This document shows, in pieces, positions 47,501-59,645 of a DNA stretch of 64,000 nt (positions are counted from its first letter, which is position 1; each line of letters starts with the position of its first letter). Where the stretch lies: positions 61,628,768 to 61,692,767 of the forward strand of contig NC_089981.1 in the NCBI RefSeq assembly GCF_036417845.1, read 5' to 3'. Under the pieces are notes generated by a model. The model was not told where the DNA came from. It did no database searches and saw only the letters and a program-made list of their open reading frames with translations. The translations under genes were made by a program, and so were the position numbers. Source of the stretch: Apteryx mantelli (taxonomy: Eukaryota > Chordata > Aves > Apterygiformes > Apterygidae).

Positions 47501-49859
47501 AGATTTTTTGCTTGTTGTAAATTATGGGTTGGATGGCTATTGTCATTTTGTTTTTTAATTATTTATAGCATTAGCAAGACTGAATGTTACAAAACACCAA
47601 GCAGAGTAAAAATGTAAAATATGAAGTGGAAAGAATTAATTTTAAAATCTGTCACTAGAATAAAGCTTCAAAACCTTGTATCAGCTTCACTGAAAATTAG
47701 ATAGTAACATTCTGGTAGTTCTGTCAAAGTCAAATACAGAAGCAATTGTTAAGTGTTGATAGGCAGTGGATGGAAGGTGTAATCCACTGGGAAGGTTTTG
47801 ATCCAAAATGAAACAGTTTTATACCCCTGCTAGTCAGGCAGAAATCTAATTACTCTCTTTTGATCTCTATGGAGAGGTAAACCAAAGAGTTATAGGTTAT
47901 GGACAGTTTTATTGATTTTTATCTCAGAAATCAACAAGTGCAGGCTTTACACTTTACACATAGTTGCTTAGCTGGTGTTAGGATCAAATATTTCAAACTG
48001 GCTTTCCCTGCTACCAAGTCAATAAGCATTTTGGTTGTTTTGTTCAAGTTATACTGTTATGTTAACATTACAGAACTTTTTTGCACTTGGAAGCTAGGTT
48101 TATATTTGGGCATCTTAAAGTAAAAGTCTAAATGCTTGGGTTTTGTCTGCTTTACTTTTCTTACAGGAGAGAATTTATATATTGTGGACATAACCAGACA
48201 AAGATACATGCAATTTTGGCTCTGGATGTCAGAAAAGGATCTTAATTGTAAAGGCAGAAGAACCAGAGCTTGAATGGGAAGGGCCTGCCAGTTTTTGGAG
48301 GTTTGGGGTCCCTTCCATTTTCTAGGTAGAGATGGATAACTGTGATGCACCTGGTAACAACATCTCAAACCATTTCCTGAGTGCTCCCAAGATATTTCTG
48401 CGGTTCTCTTGGAGTGCAGGGGAGGAGGAGACCTTCTGTTTCCCCAGTTTGCAGTTCACCTTGAAGACACACCAGCCGCAGACTTCACTGGCCCATATTC
48501 TAACACTGAATCATACTCCTGTCCTTCATCCCATCTCTGTGGGTGCAGACATTCCCACATGCACCCATTCTCACCAACTATGGCTTACTGAAATATTTAA
48601 TCTTAAAAAAAAAAATCCCTTCCTCTCCAAGCTACTTACCTTAAATCCGATGTAATTTTTCAGAATAAGTTCAGACATAGGTCTAAATGATCAATGGAGA
48701 GAGAAGTCCTAGTTTTTCATGTGGACCCCTTGTTTGCATTTTTTAATTAAGATTAAATATATAGGAAAGATCTTACTGCTAGTCTTAACTAAAATCTTGG
48801 AATGCAACGATGTCCCCAATTCAACAAACAAGAGTTGTGCTGTCAAGTTAAAAGAGGTCAAGATTTCATACCAGCTATTTAGAGACATAATTATTTTGGG
48901 TCTTTTGTTGTTAATTATACATTTTCATCCAATCTGATCAGTCTTCAAGAATGCGCATAAAGTCAGGGTCTGCTTATTCATGCACACAAAAAAGCCAGTC
49001 ATTCGTATCTTACTCAGATCCACAGGCACAGACATATAACCTGGGATGAGTGTAGGCTCAAGATTATTTTGATAGCTTCTCTTCTTCGTGTCCTGAGAGA
49101 TAAGGCTGTTTCTCCCACAGCTGCATTTTTCCTGAATGACTGACAACCCCTTTAGAGGAGATCAACCCTTTTTTGTGCCCTTTCACTCACTCTGAGGTTA
49201 TCAGCTAAAACTGCACTCAGCATTCAATCACATCTTTCCCCTGTGGCCGTAACTCCTGTTAACACAATTAACCTTCTGATGGGAACATAAAATGAATCTA
49301 GGGAGGGAAAAAGAGCAGAAATACATTCCCATGTTACGGATTAAATGGCCATATTGCTTATAGCAGTGTTTTTTCACCTCTCTCTCTTGCACAACATTGT
49401 GGATAAGGGGCTATTAACAGGAAGCTGCCTGTCACAAAATTCTTCCCAGCAACCCCAGTAGCTCTTATTTTACTGGCAATTTTTTGACTTTAAGGTTGAT
49501 GAAAAGTTTTATGGGATATAAAACTGGATTGCCAACTAAATGGAAATTCTGTGTTTTGGTTTGCTGGAAAAACAAAACAAAATCCAAATCTGAAATATAC
49601 CAATCGAGAGACAACATTTCCCAATTTTTTTCTGAATAACTTCTGTTTTCTTTTGTGTTTCTCTTTCTATGACAATATTTTGAAATGAGAAACAAACCCA
49701 TTTTATATTCATCTTTTATTTTTTTTTATTGCATGTGTTTCTATCCTGACCTTTGTATACCTCTGTATATGTCCTGTTGGCTGTGTCCTAGTGCTTTTCT
49801 AAGTATATTTTAAGCCAGTAAACCAGACACAATGTTTTTTTTTGTTTCAAGTGAGGGGT
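44561..49859. other. Intergenic, AT-rich
   Basis: Apart from the MITE-like remnant at 45.12-45.19 kb I see no gene or repeat. Open frames are short and unrecognised. Confidence 0.5.
45119..45190. repeat. MITE-like palindromic repeat remnant
   Basis: GTCCCAATTCAGCAAAC at the left and ATAAGTGCTTTGCTGAGCTG at the right form imperfect inverted termini (CAATTCAGCAAA against CAGCTCAGCAAA). They match the ends of a common palindromic sauropsid repeat (cccaatcctgcaaac ... taagtgctttgctggatc). The interior is mostly deleted. Confidence 0.45.
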
Positions 49860-50235
49860 GCAAGCACACTCAGCCCCTGAAGCCGAAGTATGAGCGCTCC
49901 TGCCATTCTTCCCATTTTGCTTCCCTCTGTGAAGCAGCGTCTGGCCGGGTGGAGGGGAGGTTTCGGGAGGGGGCCAGCAGAGTCCCCTGCGGGTGCCGGG
50001 TGCCATCCAGCGCCAAGGCCAGTGGGGAGTGGTGCTGGGAGCCCCTCGCTCCCCGCTGCCCGGCCGGCCCCCTTGGCCATCGACGGAGGGGCTGGTGGCG
50101 CTGGCCCTCTTGGCTCCCTCGGGTCTTGCCGGTGCTGAAGCTCTGTCCGGCAGTGGCCGCCGTGCACGCGTCCAGCCCTGCGTGCAGGCTGCCAGCACCT
50201 GCGGGCTGCGTCCTGGAACTTGCAGCTGGGCAGAC
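49860..50235. other. Isolated GC-rich block
   Basis: An abrupt GC-rich segment between AT-rich flanks, with open frames of about 135-160 codons on both strands in several frames. None of the translations resembles a known family, and simultaneous openness in many frames is what GC-rich noncoding DNA produces. It could be an orphan CpG island. Confidence 0.5.
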
Positions 50236-53200
50236 GGTGGAAAAGGAAGAACACCTTTTCTGGCAGAGGGGCATCCTCAGGAATAGACAGAGTTTCTGGA
50301 GAAGCAGCTGATAAATTGGATTAGGACATTTTATGTTTTCCTGTCAGATTACAATAATGATGGTTTTGACTCTACCCCACTTACCAGGTTTGCATAAAAT
50401 TAGTAAGTGTCCATTTCTAGCTGTTAAGGATGTGCTCACATCCTTTCTCTGCTGGCTTAATTGCTTTCATGCAATGACTCTGGAGACAGATTTAGGGAAT
50501 CTTGACCATTGCTGCATCAGGTATTTAGCACGCAAATGCCAAGTTTGTTTTTCACAAACCTTCACAGAAATAGAGCTAATTGCTTAAACAGTGGCTAAAG
50601 CAAGTACAGAAAAGAACAAGCCATTTTTTAATATCTGTGCAGCTGCCTCACAGTATTCATTACATTCTTATAGGTTTTTATATGCTGTGATGTCAGAAAG
50701 AAGATTACAGTGTACATTGTAAAAACAAATGGATGAAGGAAAAATAATTAAACATTTAGGACAGATTTTAAAAATATCTAATTTTATTTATTAATGTTGT
50801 TGTTATGTTTCCAAGTTTCTTCCTCACTTTTTTTGCTACTGTCCTGCTCTTCCAAATAAGGGGTCAGGGGATGACCCTCACGTGGGTGGACTTTCCTGTG
50901 TTCTTACTGTTGATTTGGAAAAGTCTTGCTAAGCTAAAACTTATGTTGAAAAACCTGCAGTTAATAATGCTGGGATGTTTCCCTGGCAAAAAGAAAAAAG
51001 GTCTTTCCAGCTAATGACAAATGCTGTATGTTTCTGAAGAAGAGCCAAGGGAGCTCTGTGAATCTGCCAGTTTGCAGATGAAGCAGCTACTTGGGCACGT
51101 AGGAGAAGAATGAGAAAACACTGTTGATGGGAAAAGGAAGATGCGAGGATACCAACTGAAAAGCAAAGGTTGTGCTCATTTTCATTGTAGTTTTTTTTTT
51201 TCAATTTCATATCTCTTTCCTCCTTTCAGTTCAGATGTGTTAGCTGTTCATCTATCCTTGTCCTAAGAATTGATCGTTACATCCATGGGAGATTGCTGGG
51301 CATGAAGAAAACACTTACCGCAATTAAAGTGAGGAAAGCTGATGACAGGCTTGCTTCTCCCTTTCAAAGGAGCTAAGAACTTAACCAGAAAACAGGTTTA
51401 TTTCAAAGAAAACTTCATTCCACTGGACATAGTGTACATACGGACATAAATTAAAATATGGCTTATTATAGCTCTGCAGAAATGGAGCACAGCCATGGAG
51501 CTCTGTGGTGGGGACCACCCTCAAGGTAAGGGTACAACAAAAGCATGACACATTAAATGGCCATTAAAAGACTGATCTTCAGTTCCCAACAGGAGACAGG
51601 GTTAAATAAGGCTATGTCCCTGGCATGTGTTGGTATCCCTTGGCTCTCTCTCTCCACAAAAGACACCAGTTTGCTGTTGCCCTTCCCCAAGCAGTGGCCT
51701 CCCACCAAGGACTCCTCCAACAAGCTCCTGCTGCAGCCCCTCAGAGGATACAAAATACATGTGTTTGGTGGGGGTGGGCAGTGGAGAGGTTACCATGAGG
51801 AGAGGTGGCATGCATCAGGCAAGGGTTGTAGTCTGCACGCAGAGGTGCTTTCTGCTGAGCTGAGCTGGCCGTGAAGTTCACAACCCGCTGTGCTGGCCAA
51901 CAGAGGACAATTTCAGTATTTCAGGTTTTCCTCGCTGGCGAGAGAGACAGGGATAGGAAATGAATGGCTGTAAAAATGTGAATTCAGGACATGCTAAGTA
52001 GCTCTTATCCTCCTGAAAGACATGTGCACTGGGGTGTTATGTAAATCCTGAAAGGATACAACTCCCAGCTCATCCCGTTGTTGAAAGAGATTAAGCCCCT
52101 GAGAGCTTGGGGCGCTTGGAGATTATGGATCAGAGCCCAGAGGGGGAATGCACCCTGGTGTGACTTATGGTGTTTAAGGTCTTTATGCCTTCCCTCAGCA
52201 CTTTTAGCTGGCAAGATTTCTTTTCCTTCCTTTTTGGAGATGACAGCAAATATACTCTTAATTTTGTTAAGTCCCAGTGACATGCAGAATATCATGGACT
52301 CTGGTTCTCTTCCTGGATCCACAGGCAGATATATTACTGAAAAGCAGTATTTGAAAGAAAGCACTGTGTCTTTTCTGCTGAGAACAGGTCACCTTTACAC
52401 AGACCAGACACCACAGACACCCTCCTTCACCGTCAAAGAGCACCGCAGCCTTGCCAGGTGAACCTGTTGTGAATCCTCTCGCAGAGCAGACCACTGCCTC
52501 ACTATATTTTACAGTCAGCGGCACCTCAGATTACATTTTCATGTAAAAGTTCAATGTTGTGGCCCAGCCCCTGGGAATTACAGTGTCTGAGCTAGCCCTG
52601 CAATACTGGGATGATGTGGTTATTAATCCTTCTGATAAGACCGGAGCAGTCACCGTCTGGTATAAGGGCTTGTGTATTGCTGCACAATACGTCAAACCTC
52701 CGATGCTGCAGCTTCTTCTAGAGAGCAGATAAATTTTCCCCTGCCTCTCGTGTGCCTCTGTGCAGGGACAAGTGTACCAGGGCGGCCGGTGACGACGGGG
52801 GCGCCGAGCCAGCACCAGGGGACGTAACCAAGGGAGGGGCAGGTTAGGTTAGATTATTCTGATTAATTCCATCTGTTTAAGACGCCACTTGACATAACGA
52901 TGTTTTCTTGTAAATGAGTCTTCTCATACAGTTCTTGAAGAAAAGTAAAAGGTGCCTAACTGGGAAATAAACTGCAACATTTCAAGAAACAAGAGTAAGA
53001 TAAATCATTCACTCTTCCTTATCTCTTTTTGGTGGGGGCAGTGTGACAGTCTCCTACACCAGAGCTTGTGGGAAAGCCATACCTTCACTTTTTTTCTTTT
53101 CCTTGAGATTTACTGCTATTGTTACAGCTCAGGACAATAACTGAGGCTGTGCTGGTGTAGACTGTCCCCTGCTGTTTTACACTCTGCAGTATTTCATGAT

Positions 53201-56200
53201 TAAACAAAAGTAAAACACGTCAGTCTGTATTTCAGAAAGTAGTCTTTAAACTTCCAAACACAGTGGACATTTTCACCTGTATTTTCTACGCACAGAAACT
53301 GGATGTGAAACAGTATTAGTGCAAAATTGCTGGTGTGCGCCTAGAGATCCCTTTGAAAAAATTGATCCAGTCAAAAAAATGTATTTCACCTTCTATCTTA
53401 AATAACTGATTTCTGTTCCAGGTGAATTTCGACAGTAATTTACAGTTCTTCTACTTTTTCTATTATCCATTTTTCCCCTATTGAAATCTTACTCATTTTC
53501 ATTTATTTCTGCAAAAATCTTTTTTCCTGATTGCAGAACCATTACTCCTTCTCCTACTATTTCTTTTTATTTAAGTAAGTGCTTGGTTCTTTATCTTCTG
53601 ATCATTAATTACTGGTGTCTTTTTGACCTCTCCTTTGTAAGCTACCTTGTCATATTTCTATTTCATATCTTTGGAACACGGTTTAGATTATTTTTTCTTT
53701 AACAGTTCTGCTCTGAATAGCTGTGTTCTTGTTTTTCAGGCAGTTCCTAGAATGGCCACACAGCCAAACCTTTGCCCTCCTCCCTCTTGTTTTTTATCTT
53801 GTATCTATTGTATCAATGGCCCATTTAAAAATGTATTTTACAGCTCACTGAGGCCAAGCCGCTCTCCCATTTTATAATTATGTTGATTACAATTTATATA
53901 GTTATCTCGCTAAGTTTTTGCTATGACTATGAGCCAGTTAGTGCCTCTCTTTTGAGAGCTAGATGTACTTTGGTGTGGACAGAAATGGGTACCAGCCACC
54001 ATAGGACTTGTTTTTTGGTTTAGGAGATTGTGGTCTGAGACCGTATAAGAATAACATGAACAGAAGCAACTCTACCAGTGTTGGATTGGTGAAGTGTTAC
54101 TTTAAGGGCTCATGATTTTTATGCAGAAAAGAATGCGAGCTTTTTCTGGTGTGACAGGGTGCAAGCAACTTGGTGGTAGATGGGTGACACTACATTAGTT
54201 CAGGAAGATTCCCACCTGTCCTTAGGTATCCGAATTGTTTCTTGGACTGGTTCTGTGTGTATCATTTTACCAGGCTTTATGGTGGCATTTTCATTTGCTT
54301 CTTGCTTTGCAATGATTCCCAAAGTTTTTATTTTGTAATTGAAAAAATTTGAATAGTTCATATATTATTTTCCTCTCTGCCAAATATCCCATTACCATCA
54401 GTGGAGTCTCATTTAGTGTGCAAAGTTAGAGTGTAGCATAACCTTTAACTATTTCTTTGTCGGGGAGTGATGATTACGAAGGAAGGCCAGCTGATCTTTC
54501 AAAACCGAGAGAGAGGCTGGGCCTTCCTGCTGAAGTAGATTTTATAAATGTGTAAAGGGAAACATGATAAATGCAGGCATTTGCTGTCATTTTGTTCTTT
54601 TAAATAAATAAGTGAGTATAATGAGTCTCAGCCACAGAGTGAACATAATGAACCTCCAAAAAGGAAGACGCTTTTCGAGTGCAATGTTTACCACTGAGGA
54701 AGGGATTGTTAGAGAAACAAAAATTGTTTAGATGTTAGTGGGTGAGATAAGAATCTATTAAAGGAATTAAAAGCTAAGATTATTCATCACACATTTCTGC
54801 TTATTTGTAAGATACACATGAAAGGCAGGGATTTCAAAACATTTGTATTAAAAAACCATCAATAACAAAGCCCACTGATTTAATTTTTCAGTCTCTCGGG
54901 CTTCAAAAGATGTAGTGACTTGTCCACATTTGCCTTCAAAAGCATACAGTTCTGTAAATTAGCAATGGTTACGTTTGCTTTGCTCCATTTCTTTGTTGAA
55001 TTAGCCATCTATATATGATATTTACACAATTTTCTTGTTTGCAAAAATCTAAGAATTGCTTTTCATTGTGTTGTGGGTCAGATTTCTGATGTATTTCAAA
55101 CCTGTGAACTGTTTCTCCTGATGCTGCTGACTAGCGTGCAGCAGCCTGGGGACAGCGAGGCGGCAGGTGTGTGTTCTGCTCTCCGTTCACTTTGGCAGAC
55201 TCTCTCCTTCCCCTTTCAATAAACTGCTTTCTGAGATGGAGCTTTGGCTGCTAATACCGGTTTGTAACAGAGATCAAGGTAGTCATTCAGATGCATATTC
55301 TTATGAGAGAGGAAAATATGTTAGGACAATATGTTTTGCTTTCCCCTGTCATTTGTATGGGACTGGTTCAGTGAGTTATTGTAAGGATTTTGGTATGATC
55401 ACTCAAATTCACTCCTTTCATAGGGACACTCTCTTATTAGGTTACATGGGTACTGGAGCAACAGCTCACAGCACAACTATTGTAAAAGATTTGTATTTAA
55501 GTATTAGCCATAGCAGAATATAGCATTACTTTCTAAAAATGCGCACAACTTACAGGGCTTTTATGTGTACATATACAATAGGAGGACAGTAGAGAACACA
55601 GCAACAAAGCAAGAAATGGAGAAAAAAGTGAAACCAAGAGAAAACATGTAAATAAACAGAAAACTATTAGCTAGGGCTCTGACCATGTGACCTTTCAGAA
55701 GAAAACAGGAATTGCAATTTAGCAAGTCCAAATTCCTCTTGTTGCACAGTCTGAATTTTTCTGAAGAATGCTGTTTTAGATGTCTTCTCTAAGCTGACCA
55801 TCAGTGAGACATCTACGAGCCAGCTCATAGAAGACGAACTGGCCTCATCCAGCTTCTGCTAACCCGAACTGGGGGTAAGTGGCAGTAATTTTCCCAGAGT
55901 GGGAGTGGTGCTTCAAAGACCAAATATACTTTTAAGGATGAGCAACAGTAGGGAAAGAAATAGCCAGAGAGGAGTGGGGTAGACTGATTTGGTGTGGTCC
56001 TTCCAAGTGAGCGTTTCTGTGGAGCCTGCAGGGACCTACCACTGTCTTCCTGAGCATCACAGGGAAGAGCTATAATGCGTTTACAGTGCTGTGGCTTTGC
56101 TGTTCATCAGCCTCTGCCTCAGCACAGCACATTAGTACACACAGAGTTTCAGGTATATACTTATTGCTCGCTAACTTTGCGGTGCCTTACAGCACAGTCT

Positions 56201-57169
56201 GAAAATGAAGCTGTGCTGAATTTGCAGCCATAACAGGAGACACTTTGCGTTTCACAGGGCCAGAGTGAAATTCCTGCCAAGTGTCTTGGGTCTGCCCTTC
56301 GGGGGTCCCAGCGCCACGCTCATGCTCCACGGAGAGGAAGGGCATTTGGGGAAGGAAGCAAAAGGGGCAGGCAGGCACAGAGGTTGCCCATGATCTTTGG
56401 GAAGACACTCCTGGATCTGGGCACTTTAGTGCAAAGTTAAATGAACTTTGCATGTGTAGGCCGGCATTCCCCCTCCTGCCCCCCCCAAAGCACCAGCATC
56501 CCCTGCACGAGCTCAGTACAGCAGACACCGAAGTCAAAACTAGGGTCTTTGCTTTTTAGGAAAAGAGTGATTCCTCTCTAAACCACAGCTTTAGGAAAGA
56601 AAAAAAGAGAAAATCCCCATTTTGAGCATTAAGAAGAAAGACTTTACCAGAATTGTTTATTATAATGGCAATTTTTCTCTTTATCCCCTGCCATTTAAAA
56701 ATGTTGGACTGTTTTTTTGCTTGCATTTAAAGGTATGAAGTTCCTTGTAAAGGCACAGAGCATTTCAACCCAGGAGCCAGTTATTCTGCAGATTCATAAG
56801 TGTCTGAACAAAATGCCTATCATGCAGCTCTAACAGTCACTGCCTTGTTTGTTAACAATGCCTAATACTTACTTTAAGTATTAACTCAGCTATTCTTTAT
56901 TTCTATTTCCATTTCAAATACATTTCTGTTTGTGTATCTTCCAACTGAACATACTGTGCTTCTGTTTAACTATCTATTTATAGTCATAAGAGAAATAAAC
57001 ATATAAAATAAATGCATCTTGATGCATAGCTGTGCAGGAGTACAGATGTTTTATTAATGAAAATGAATCCAGCTTTTTGTAAGTCATGGCAGCAATATAA
57101 CATATCATTGTTTGGTTCTCTGCTAGACAGTCCCTGCTGTTTTTACATAGAAATTCCTGTAATACTTAA
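50236..57169. other. Intergenic, AT-rich
   Basis: Mostly unique AT-rich sequence. The longest frames (127 codons at 52078-52461, 118 at 55167-55523, both plus) have no recognisable family. Repeat-free stretches around 54.5-55.1 and 56.6-57.0 kb might be conserved noncoding DNA, but that cannot be judged here. Confidence 0.5.
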
Positions 57170-57345
57170 TGGACATCTGGAAGAATTCAGCCAATTAATC
57201 GAATTCACGCAGGAGCTAGGCTAATGGCTGTCTGAAAGGCAGATTACATTAAATCAAACTTGCAATATGAATGAAAGTACTTAATCATACATGCAACATT
57301 CATTAGATGCGGCACAGCAAGTGTTTTGATTACTTTAATGAAAGA
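57170..57345. promoter_or_regulatory. Candidate conserved noncoding element
   Basis: It is a compact, repeat-free block with AGCCAATTAATCGAATTC, GGCTAATGGCTG, TACTTAATCATACATGC and TTGATTACTTTAATGAAAG. It is dense in homeodomain and POU-like words. No open frame or repeat explains it, and the call rests on appearance only. Confidence 0.3.
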
Positions 57346-59489
57346 TCAGGTAAAGTGCATCAACTGAACAGATTGAAGAGACAGCATGCTTACAAATGTT
57401 TGATTATGTTGACTATCAACAGAAACAGTGCCAGTAATTTATAGCAAAACATATTTGGAGGAGGAGGAGTATTGAGCTGGTGAACTTGGGAAGGATAAGT
57501 GAAATTTGGGGCTCGCCTCCAAACACTTTGATTAATAGTCAGGATAGCAAGACTTTAACCAAATGTCACAAAAGAAGCAAAGCAGATGTATTTGGAGCAT
57601 CTTGCATGGCAACTGCCAGTGATCATTTGCATCTGCAGTACTTAGAGCCTGATGCTTTTTTTTTGAAGTCCCTGTGTTTTGTCTGACTCTGAAATAAACA
57701 TAGGTAGTTCCTAACTGGAAAAATATTTTTGAAACAATGATTGATGTTCGGTTATTTGGTTTGAAAAAGATAATGATTTCTGATTTGGGCTGATAGTCCC
57801 CCTGTGTTCAGCTAGTCCACTCTGATGGCAGAGCTTGGACATGTGCTTTTTAAAAAGAGCAGCCAGGTGTCTGGATCAGCACTCCTTGTTCTTTTCCCTT
57901 GTTTTTTATATTTCATGCACTGAAATGAGTGACGTGAGTTATTTCCTTACTGGAGCTGTTGCCCTCTTTGTTGTTCTTGTGAGATGCAGGTACCCAACTC
58001 AGATGTGCTTTATGTCCTTGAAATGCAGCTTTCCTACTTGTTTCTATAGGGTGCTCTTCTGTGCAGTTGTTTCCAGTCAGCTTCCTCTATTGTTTTTCTC
58101 TCCTTCTCTCCTTCAGACAGGGTGCCATGGAGCAGCTATGTGGGAAAGGTCCGAGGCACCAGCCGTAGGGCTTTGCTCATTCCCCCCCTCTACGGCAGAG
58201 GAATATTCTGGAGGCAGTTGGTGTTAGTTTATTATAACACTTTCCCCAGGAGTTTTTTCCCCATCAGAGGGCTCAGGAGCACAGAGCAGATAAGGAGGTC
58301 AGATGATGGCAGCACAGTGTGGAGAAAAAAAGCAACAGAAATGTGCCCAAATTTGCTAGTTCTAGGAGGCTGGGAACCCCATGGAAACAACCGGAATATG
58401 CTCAGTGCTGTGTATTAAAAACAAAGCCCATTTGCTTCAGGTTTGTTCAGTCAACACAGGAAGAAGGAACGAAGATGATGTTTCTGAGGACAGGAGATAG
58501 CTTTTTTTTTTTTAGCTTTTTAGTATCGAGTTCCAAAGTCATTTGCAAAATGGCAACTGCCTTTGCTGTTGCCAAAGGCACAAGGGGCAGAAATACAGCT
58601 CCTATTAGCTACATGGCTACAGGCAAAACAGGCACTTGCCAGGCTGCCTAGAGGTCCAGGGAGAAAGGCTGGGAGCCAGGGCCCGTATTTTATTCGGAAG
58701 TAAACTGCAACAGTAGCAGCACAATCCATGTAGGTGTCATATCCCAGCTCCTTGGGTAAGGTTCAACTCACCTAAGTCTATCCCTAACTTTTAAAAGTTA
58801 GGGATTTGTTTAAGCTAGTTGGCTAGACTTCCCCCGTGGTCATGGCAGAGAGGCACAGGCAGTTCGTCCTCCCGTGGTGAGCTGCCCTGAGACAGGTACG
58901 GAAAAGAGAGGTTTGATGTTACGGCTAGGCCAATCTGGCAGCCACCAAGCAAGGAGCGTCCTGCGACTCCCCTCTCCCCATCTGTGACTGCGGTGCTGCT
59001 GCTGCCCTTGTGCTGTCCCCCAGGACACTGCGCTGGTGGAGAAAGCCAGCCAGCGGCTTCCTTCTGCCCCCACATCGTGCTCCCGCCTTGTGTCTCTTGG
59101 GTTGCTCTGCTCGTTGCACCCAGACCCCTCTGCCTGGCTGCATGTATGGCCGAATGTAGCACAGCTGCGACTTGATCCCCTTGAAGGCCACCATTGCTAT
59201 TCATACAATAACCGTAACTCTTCTGCAAAAGGAGTATGTTTTTCAGTGAATGACAACATATAAAGATGACTGTAGAAAACAGGCTGCTGAGTATCTCATG
59301 CCGAAGGATGCCAAAGCTTCCAATTTTATAACACAGCAAGATCAATAAATAGCTCCATTACAAGTAAAATTGTAATGGCAAATGGCTTCAGCCTGTGGGA
59401 CACTAGCTGAAGTCAGTAATGAGATAATGAAAGCCAGAGTGGTCCCATCCAGGCTCTTTGATGGCTCATACGAGTGTGGGACTGTCAGC
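57346..59489. other. Intergenic, nothing recognised
   Basis: Mixed composition with a T14 run near 58502. Frames of up to 176 codons (59345-58815, minus) are unrecognised. Confidence 0.5.
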
Positions 59490-59645
59490 CAGGGGCCTGG
59501 CAGCCCCGGGACCGCGGCTGCAGACCGAGGTGGGCAAGAGCTCACGGGGCGCAGCGGTGCCGCCGGCGCCGCTCCGGGTCCTCCCCAGGCTGCGGCGTCG
59601 CTGGCCTCACCGCCTCTGCTCAGTGCTGGCGGCGCCGCGACATTC
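59490..59645. other. Small GC-rich, CpG-containing block
   Basis: About 150 bp with CCCCGGGACCGCGG, GGTGCCGCCGGCGCCGC and GGCGGCGCCGCGAC, flanked by AT-rich DNA. It may be a minor orphan CpG cluster. No gene is recognised. Confidence 0.45.

Noticed and set aside
55167..55523. 118-codon plus-strand frame
   Set aside because: No similarity to any family I know, no splice or promoter context, and a length compatible with chance in 64 kb.
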